Assembly (NCBI GenBank): GCA_023265235.1
Contig: JAHFUF010000069.1
Span: forward strand, 1 to 12,323
Direction of reading: 5' to 3'
DNA length: 12,323 nt
Source: Blastocatellia bacterium
GTDB taxonomy: Bacteria; Acidobacteriota; Blastocatellia; Chloracidobacteriales; JADJPF01
Below the pieces are notes generated by a model. The model did no database searches, was not told the origin of the DNA, and saw only the letters and a list, made by a program, of their open reading frames with translations. Position numbers and translations under genes: made by a program. Below are positions 7,649-12,323 of the stretch, piece by piece; position 1 is the first letter of the stretch, and the number at the start of each line of letters is the position of its first letter.

Positions 7649-7748
7649 AAGTAGGGGCGAACCTATGTGTTCGCCCTTCTTTATGCAATGTGTTCGCCCT
7701 TCTTAAATATCAGACAAAGAGGGCGAACACATAGGTTCGCCCCTACTT
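7649..7748. repeat. G+C-rich nested palindromic repeat element
   Basis: The outer arms 7649-7677 and 7720-7748 are perfect inverted repeats of 29 bases around a 42-base centre. Each arm is itself a hairpin: GGGCGAAC at 7655-7662 pairs with GTTCGCCC at 7669-7676 across a six-base loop, and GGGCGAAC at 7721-7728 pairs with GTTCGCCC at 7735-7742. A fifth octamer, GTTCGCCC, lies in the centre at 7692-7699. The element is much richer in G+C than its surroundings, lacks any coding capacity and has no visible target-site duplication. Its style (GTAGGGGCGAAC ... GTTCGCCC) resembles the short dispersed intergenic palindromes, REP- or MITE-like, seen in several bacterial phyla. The family name is unknown to me. 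It probably folds strongly in RNA or in single-stranded DNA. Confidence 0.9.
7665..7704 (+). repeat. 17-base direct repeat inside the palindromic element
   Basis: ATGTGTTCGCCCTTCTT occurs at 7665-7681 and again at 7688-7704, a period of 23 bases. The second copy can pair with 7720-7732 (13 pairs, 19-base loop). This is an alternative to the outer pairing that uses the first copy. The layout suggests a partial duplication of one repeat unit. Confidence 0.85.
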
Positions 7749-7783
7749 TCTTACTTTGTTATGATCAAGTTAAGGAACTAGGC

Positions 7784-7789
7784 TATAAT
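7784..7789 (+). promoter_or_regulatory. Candidate -10 box for the 1052-residue gene
   Basis: A perfect TATAAT lies 44 bases before the ATG at 7834. No good -35 hexamer is found at 16-18 bases (TGATCA at 7762-7767 is the best placed and is poor). The right arm of the palindrome ends 35 bases upstream of this box, so the element abuts the promoter region. Confidence 0.4.
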
Positions 7790-7833
7790 TTGCCCAACTA
7801 AAACCTTAGGAACCTTCTAAAAAGTTAAACTTT

Positions 7834-10800
7834 ATGACAGCAACAAATGACAATGATGCATTCTTTCTTTTTGATTTAGACACAGGACGTACAGCAAATC
7901 TACCATCTCAACAGCTTGAATGGGCAAATCGCGTTTTTGCTGAACCAATGCAAGACGCTAGCTTATTAAATTTAGCTGCCTTAGAAGCCCCACAAATTGA
8001 TCTACCAACAGAAGCATCCCTTTATACTCAACTACAAAACCGTGATAGTGAAATAGGTGTAATGCTCTTAGAAGTACGTAAAAATGAGCTTGGTGAAGCA
8101 CTACAAACAATTCGTGAAACTTTAGTAAAAAAAGAAAGAGACTCCTCTGTTGGCCGCAACCGCTTAGAAGCATTAGAAAAAATCAACCTTTCTGAACCTA
8201 ACCCTCAACTGCGTTACCCACAACAAACTTTTGATGATATTAAAGCTCATATGGCTAGTGATAAGCGGGAAATGATTTACCTACAACAATGGCGTGCGCC
8301 TTTAGTAGCACTTGAGCATACATTAAAGGTCTTTGATGAAAGTAATGCACGTGCTTCTAAAGCCAACGAGCAATTAGTGCGTCTTATTGGTCAAGGTTTT
8401 CGCGGTCAAGCAAAGTTACGTGCTTTTGCTGGCCATTTTCGTGATGCAAGAAAAAAACGTTTACCTAACCTTAAATCCTACTCACATAGTAAAGATTTTA
8501 GTGGCTATTTATTGTCTATTGGCCAAGCCCAAACACCTATAGCTATTGATGCTCGCACTGCTGCTTACTTGCGTCACTTATTAGATGTAATAAATTTATT
8601 AGCCGAACTCTCTACAGAATTTTTACGTAATTGCATTAGTATTCCCACAGGACATTGGAAACCATTATTGCTACTAATGCGAGCAATTGTAGAGTTTTTC
8701 TATATTTGCAATTTTGAGTTACCACATTTTTATACAAACTTAGCAGTAGACGTACAAGACCCTAACAAACTTTGGTATTTTGACCAAACAGAAAATCAAT
8801 GGAAAACTACTCAAGAAGACACTACCACTAACAAATACTTGAAGCGACTTGGAGCAGAAACAGCTTTATTGCTATCTGATAATAGTACTTTACTAAAATG
8901 TCGCACGGCTGATGAGCTTAACCGTTTTCTAAAAATAGCAGCCCCTCATAAAGCAACCCCACCTGAATCAGTCACTTTTTGCCCTTATCGTGCCTGCGGA
9001 TTAGCCGAATATGAAGATAATCATAACCAAAAATTAAAATTAACTACGGCTTTTAATACTATTGGAATGCTACTAGAACAGTTAACTGCTGATGTTGATA
9101 CTTGTTCACGTATTACTAGTAGCCCCTTAGGTAACACCTTGAATACTTTGGTTGGAATGGCAGAATTAGACCCACGCGCTTTTGGTTTAGATAGCAACCT
9201 ACCAGCATTAAAAGATTCTGAAAGGTTTCGTTTACTATCAGACTTTTGGAAGGTAGCAGGACGCTGGCGTGCAATTTCAATGTTAGGTGATGATTATGCT
9301 AAACGCGTAACAACAGGAATGGAGGCTATTGGACAACCAGGGCCAGAACATCCTACATTTTTAAGTGTAGTCTTAAAGCCTACTATGGTTAAAATGGCCG
9401 TAAATGAAGGTGATCAGCCAACAGACCCTTTTAGTGCATTAATGCTTGCTGACCAAGTAAGACTACTAGAAATGCTTAACATTTCTTGGACAATAGCAGA
9501 GGATTTTTTAGACAGGCTAAAAGATGTTCATTCCCTAGGTAAACTTAAGCGTATTGTAGAAGGTTTACCCCAAATGGGAGCAACAGCACAAAGCTCATTA
9601 CAAAAGCGTTTTAACCCTAAATGGGTGGAAGCAAGCAATTGGATTTGGTCACTACTTCGTAGTTGCGCTCCTTCTTTATGGGATTTTTGGTCTAAACTTC
9701 AAAATCCGCAACTTTGGGACGAGTATGCCAATGCTCCTACAATGCAAGCCTTTACCAAGCTACTACGCTTATTTTGTGAAATAGGCAGGTTAGTACTACT
9801 AATTGAAGCTAGCGGCTCAGGTATTGCAGAACGATTACAATTTACTGTAGATAAAGCTAGTCAAGCTATTTTATCAGCAGTTCAAGCATACTTAGAAGAT
9901 AGTGCTATGCCAGTTCCTCTAGTAGAAACAATTGATTACTACTATGACCCAGAAGTCAGATTTGATAGCTGTATTGCCTTTACTAGTAGTTTTCGCAATT
10001 ACTTGAAATTGCTAAGAACAGATCTAAAATCAATGAAGGCTAGTGAAAGTCATATTAAAGGAGTAGTAGCAATTTTACGCCAGCTAGATCTGCTTTATCC
10101 TCCTAGTGTTACAGTCAAAGAAGCCCCTGAAGCAGAACCATTAACGACCCCTCCTGTTATTAGTAACTCTGATTTAATAGGAGCAATCACAGAAAAAGAT
10201 GCTGAGCTTTTTTCTCGTGTCTTCTATGAACTCTTAGGTCAAACAGAACAAGACACCAATTGTTTTCTAAAAATTCTTTCTATGTTAGCCCGTAAAGAAA
10301 CCTTAGGCTTTGTTTATACGGCTGATCGTATTTCTGCAACAATTATGTTAATGCTAGCTAAACACGATCAGCGGTTGTTATTGCTTACGTTTCCTACTAC
10401 AACAAAAAATTTCTTTACCTATTTACAATCAATAGATTCTAGTAAAGAAAAAATAGATCAAGCCCAATGGGAAACGCTAAAAACCCGTTGTGATGAATAT
10501 TTCCAACAAATGCAGGATTTTGCAGACTCGCTTGCAGGTTTAACTAACCATTTACCTAGAATTTTACCTTCAGACCATGAAGTAATTAACAATTTTATTA
10601 AAGCCTCTGGGCCAGCTAACCGAGACTTGCCATTTTTAATGCTATTTGCTTGTGATCATTTAATTATGGATATTTGCACCAATAATGCTGAACGCCTTTA
10701 TCAAATGGAAAGCGCGCTAGGAAAATTACGAGCTTACTTGCGAGAACAAATGGGAGCAGAGTTTCAAGAACCATCTATAGAATTATTTCCTATAGGTGGA

Positions 10801-10992
10801 GGTAGAATTGCTTGTCGCTCAGGACGGTTTTTCCTTACAGGACATAATGAATCATTTGAGTTAGCTTTTACTGATCCACATCAGTCAATGACTAACTATA
10901 TTATTTCCAAAGTAGCTTCAATTAAATTTAGTTATGCTTCGCAGGTTTTACGGGCAGAATTTCCTGACCTACGTTTTTTTACTCAGCTTTGA
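7834..10992 (+). CDS. Large protein of unknown function (1052 residues)
   Basis: I do not recognise this protein. It has no signal peptide and no convincing membrane segment; the most hydrophobic stretch, about 277-292, carries Arg and Glu. It is Leu/Ala-rich and apparently mostly helical. A charged, coiled-coil-prone region spans about 60-210, including a basic patch RDARKKR at 203-209. A long helical body follows to about 750, then a Pro/Thr/Glu-rich linker at about 755-778 (PPSVTVKEAPEAEP, TTPP). The C-terminal part of about 270 residues ends in a probably beta-containing tail (about 985-1052, with FPIGGGR and RSGRFFLTG). CPYRAC at 383-388 is the only close Cys pair. No P-loop, nuclease, methylase or protease motif is visible. 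The start is the only possible one, since an in-frame TAG at 7807 precedes it. There is no good Shine-Dalgarno: AGGA lies 22 bases upstream. Codon use resembles that of its neighbours. It points towards hsdM, 213 bases away. Confidence 0.85.
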   Translation: MTATNDNDAFFLFDLDTGRTANLPSQQLEWANRVFAEPMQDASLLNLAALEAPQIDLPTEASLYTQLQNRDSEIGVMLLEVRKNELGEALQTIRETLVKKERDSSVGRNRLEALEKINLSEPNPQLRYPQQTFDDIKAHMASDKREMIYLQQWRAPLVALEHTLKVFDESNARASKANEQLVRLIGQGFRGQAKLRAFAGHFRDARKKRLPNLKSYSHSKDFSGYLLSIGQAQTPIAIDARTAAYLRHLLDVINLLAELSTEFLRNCISIPTGHWKPLLLLMRAIVEFFYICNFELPHFYTNLAVDVQDPNKLWYFDQTENQWKTTQEDTTTNKYLKRLGAETALLLSDNSTLLKCRTADELNRFLKIAAPHKATPPESVTFCPYRACGLAEYEDNHNQKLKLTTAFNTIGMLLEQLTADVDTCSRITSSPLGNTLNTLVGMAELDPRAFGLDSNLPALKDSERFRLLSDFWKVAGRWRAISMLGDDYAKRVTTGMEAIGQPGPEHPTFLSVVLKPTMVKMAVNEGDQPTDPFSALMLADQVRLLEMLNISWTIAEDFLDRLKDVHSLGKLKRIVEGLPQMGATAQSSLQKRFNPKWVEASNWIWSLLRSCAPSLWDFWSKLQNPQLWDEYANAPTMQAFTKLLRLFCEIGRLVLLIEASGSGIAERLQFTVDKASQAILSAVQAYLEDSAMPVPLVETIDYYYDPEVRFDSCIAFTSSFRNYLKLLRTDLKSMKASESHIKGVVAILRQLDLLYPPSVTVKEAPEAEPLTTPPVISNSDLIGAITEKDAELFSRVFYELLGQTEQDTNCFLKILSMLARKETLGFVYTADRISATIMLMLAKHDQRLLLLTFPTTTKNFFTYLQSIDSSKEKIDQAQWETLKTRCDEYFQQMQDFADSLAGLTNHLPRILPSDHEVINNFIKASGPANRDLPFLMLFACDHLIMDICTNNAERLYQMESALGKLRAYLREQMGAEFQEPSIELFPIGGGRIACRSGRFFLTGHNESFELAFTDPHQSMTNYIISKVASIKFSYASQVLRAEFPDLRFFTQL

Positions 10993-11205
10993 TAAAACTA
11001 TTGAGGTTTTAGCTGATAAAGAGAGAAGGATTATGGGTATATACAGGGGAAGATCTAGAGCATTTAAAACAGTAGTTTATTTTTACTTTATCAATTTTTA
11101 CTCAGGCAAGCTAATTAGCAAAAAAGCTTACAAGTAAGGTATTTTATAAGCCACTTTTGGTTTAATCATAGTTTGGCTAATTTCTACATTATTACGGTAA
11201 TAGTT
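10993..11205 (+). other. Intergenic spacer before hsdM
   Basis: 213 AT-rich bases. They contain a weak TAAAAC/GTTTTA stem just after the stop (10993-11011) without a following T-run, a perfect ten-base palindrome GCTAATTAGC at 11110-11119, and a doubtful 34-codon frame at 11033-11137. I see no convincing promoter or terminator, so whether hsdM is co-transcribed with the upstream gene is open. Confidence 0.5.
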
Positions 11206-12323
11206 ATGGGACAAGAATATCCTTTATTTGATAGTTTGCCAGAGCAAAAAAGCAAAAATGGACTTGCAGAACTGGAAAGAAAATTGTGGAGTACAGCAGA
11301 TGAGCTACGCGCTAATTCTAAGCTGAAATCTTCTGAATATTCTGTTCCAGTATTAGGGTTAATTTTTCTTAAGTATGCAGATTACAGGTTTTCCAAAGTA
11401 GAAAAAGAACTAGCTGGTAAAAGTACAGGTAGAAGGCAAATAGGCAAAACAGATTATCAAGCTCGTGGTGTTCTTTATTTACCACCAGAAGCCCGCTTTT
11501 CTAAGCTTATTGAGCTATCAGACGACCAAGATCTTGCTTTAGCCATTAATAATGCAATGAAGGCTATTGAGGCTGAGAATGAAGACCTTAAAGGTGTTTT
11601 ACCTAAAAACTACGCTATTTTGGAAAAACAGACAACCACTGCTTTGCTAAAGCTGATGAACTCTATTTCAACAGATATAGAAGGGGATGCTTTTGGTAAA
11701 ATCTATGAGTACTTTCTTGGTAACTTTGCTATGTCTGAAGGGCAAAAGGGCGGAGAGTTTTTTACTCCTACTTCCGTAGTAAAGCTAATTGTAGAGATTA
11801 TAGAACCTTTTCATGGCAGGATTCTTGATCCTGCTTGTGGTTCAGGCGGTATGTTTGTCCAAAGCGCGCGTTTTGTTGAAAACCACAAGAAAAATCCTAG
11901 CGCAGAGCTTTCTATTTATGGCCAAGAAAAAGTTGGCGAAACTGTAAGGCTATGTAAGATGAATTTAGCTGTTCATGGACTATCAGGAGACATCAGAGAA
12001 TCTAATACTTACTATGAAGACCTACATAAAGCAGTAAACCAGTTTGAGTTTGTAATGGCTAACCCACCGTTCAATGTAAATTCTGTAGATAAAAGTAAGC
12101 TTAAAGATGACATAAATCGTTTTCCTTATGGAATGCCTAGTGTAGATAATGCTAACTACCTTTGGATAGAGATATTTTATAGTTCATTAAATGAAACAGG
12201 CCGAGCAGGTTTTGTAATGGCTAATTCAGCTTCTGATGCTCGCAGTTCTGAAGCTACAATTAGGCAAAAGTTGGATGAAGATGGAGTAGTAGATGTAATG
12301 GTGTCCGTAGGCTCTAACTTCTT
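11206..12323 (+). CDS. hsdM: Type I restriction-modification system, N6-adenine DNA methyltransferase subunit HsdM (3'-truncated by the window edge)
   Basis: HsdM transfers methyl from S-adenosylmethionine to the N6 of adenine within the bipartite site read by HsdS; with HsdR it forms the restriction complex. The visible 372 codons start MGQEYPLF and include the helical N-terminal domain (LERKLWSTADELRAN, LGLIFLKYAD; about 20-60). The DAFGKIYEYFLG region follows, then GEFFTP at 183-188, the SAM-binding motif I DPACGSGGMF at 208-217, and the catalytic motif IV NPPF at 286-289. The frame is open to the last base, and hsdS and hsdR would be expected downstream. The ATG at 11206 suits the family N-terminus. 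Its Shine-Dalgarno is poor, and the frame stays open upstream to a TAG at 11116, with a TTG at 11173 as a less likely alternative start. No inactivating change is seen in the visible part. Confidence 0.95.
   Translation, partial: MGQEYPLFDSLPEQKSKNGLAELERKLWSTADELRANSKLKSSEYSVPVLGLIFLKYADYRFSKVEKELAGKSTGRRQIGKTDYQARGVLYLPPEARFSKLIELSDDQDLALAINNAMKAIEAENEDLKGVLPKNYAILEKQTTTALLKLMNSISTDIEGDAFGKIYEYFLGNFAMSEGQKGGEFFTPTSVVKLIVEIIEPFHGRILDPACGSGGMFVQSARFVENHKKNPSAELSIYGQEKVGETVRLCKMNLAVHGLSGDIRESNTYYEDLHKAVNQFEFVMANPPFNVNSVDKSKLKDDINRFPYGMPSVDNANYLWIEIFYSSLNETGRAGFVMANSASDARSSEATIRQKLDEDGVVDVMVSVGSNF

Larger units (their letters stand above)
7525..7833. other. Divergent intergenic region between E1 alpha and the 1052-residue gene
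   Basis: 309 bases without a credible coding frame. It contains a candidate minus-strand promoter near 7570-7599, a G+C-rich nested palindrome at 7649-7748 and a consensus -10 box for the plus strand at 7784-7789. The remaining sequence is AT-rich with nothing else recognisable. It serves two divergent transcription units, so the palindrome sits where it could affect either. Confidence 0.8.

Noticed and set aside
7649..7748. CRISPR-like repeat array
   Set aside because: The copies are in both orientations, differ in spacing and form nested palindromes. There are no regular unique spacers and no cas gene in the window.
7649..7748. Bidirectional intrinsic terminator
   Set aside because: The stems are strong, but neither outer side is followed by a clean T-run, and the element lies upstream of both flanking genes, not downstream.
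7864..7893. HAD-phosphatase-like motif (LFDLDTGRT) at the N-terminus of the unknown protein
   Set aside because: It only superficially resembles DxDGT: the second residue pattern is wrong, and no later HAD motifs (conserved Lys, acidic pair) are apparent.
10993..11011. Terminator after the 1052-residue gene
   Set aside because: The TAAAAC/GTTTTA stem is six weak pairs, lacks G+C and has no T-run behind it.
10934..11137. 67-codon plus-strand frame overlapping the end of the unknown gene
   Set aside because: Its first third overlaps the 1052-residue gene in another frame and has no ribosome binding site. Only the inner start at 11033 is worth a low-level note.

Overview
The window is bacterial chromosome, AT-rich throughout. 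It holds conserved housekeeping genes next to an accessory-looking segment. The genes are tightly packed and intron-free, several have AGGA-type ribosome binding sites, and the proteins belong to bacterial families (SMC, CoaE, FolD, DUF4388, HsdM). The sequence does not fix the phylum. The FHA/cNMP/DUF4388 architecture and the G+C-rich intergenic palindrome resemble features I associate with Acidobacteriota (Blastocatellia-like), cyanobacteria or deltaproteobacteria-like lineages, so that placement is only a guess.

Layout: (1) 1-3354, plus strand: the large C-terminal part of the chromosome-organising ATPase SMC. Its N-terminal Walker A region lies upstream of the window. (2) 7524 down to 3365, minus strand: a compact four-gene run that looks like one operon, in transcription order thiamine-diphosphate 2-oxoacid dehydrogenase E1 alpha, an FHA + cNMP-binding-fold + DUF4388 signalling protein, folD and coaE. 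The gaps are 15, 58 and 22 bases. coaE meets smc tail to tail with a 10-base gap. (3) 7525-7833: a divergent intergenic region with a candidate promoter at each side and, between them, a G+C-rich palindromic element of about 100 bases built from five copies of one octamer. (4) 7834-10992, plus strand: a 1052-residue protein I do not recognise, apparently cytoplasmic and mostly helical. (5) 11206 to the window end, plus strand: the N-terminal 372 codons of a type I restriction-modification methyltransferase subunit, HsdM.

Functional reading: the minus-strand operon joins acyl-CoA supply (E1 alpha makes acyl groups for CoA; CoaE makes CoA itself), one-carbon metabolism (FolD) and a probable signalling adaptor that reads phosphothreonine and carries a degenerate cNMP fold. 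The plus-strand right end is accessory in character: an unknown large protein followed by a type I restriction-modification locus whose hsdS and hsdR must lie beyond the window if present. The best candidates for something undescribed are the 1052-residue protein beside hsdM, the nested palindrome, and the three-domain signalling protein with altered ligand-binding residues. None of these is proof of a new system.
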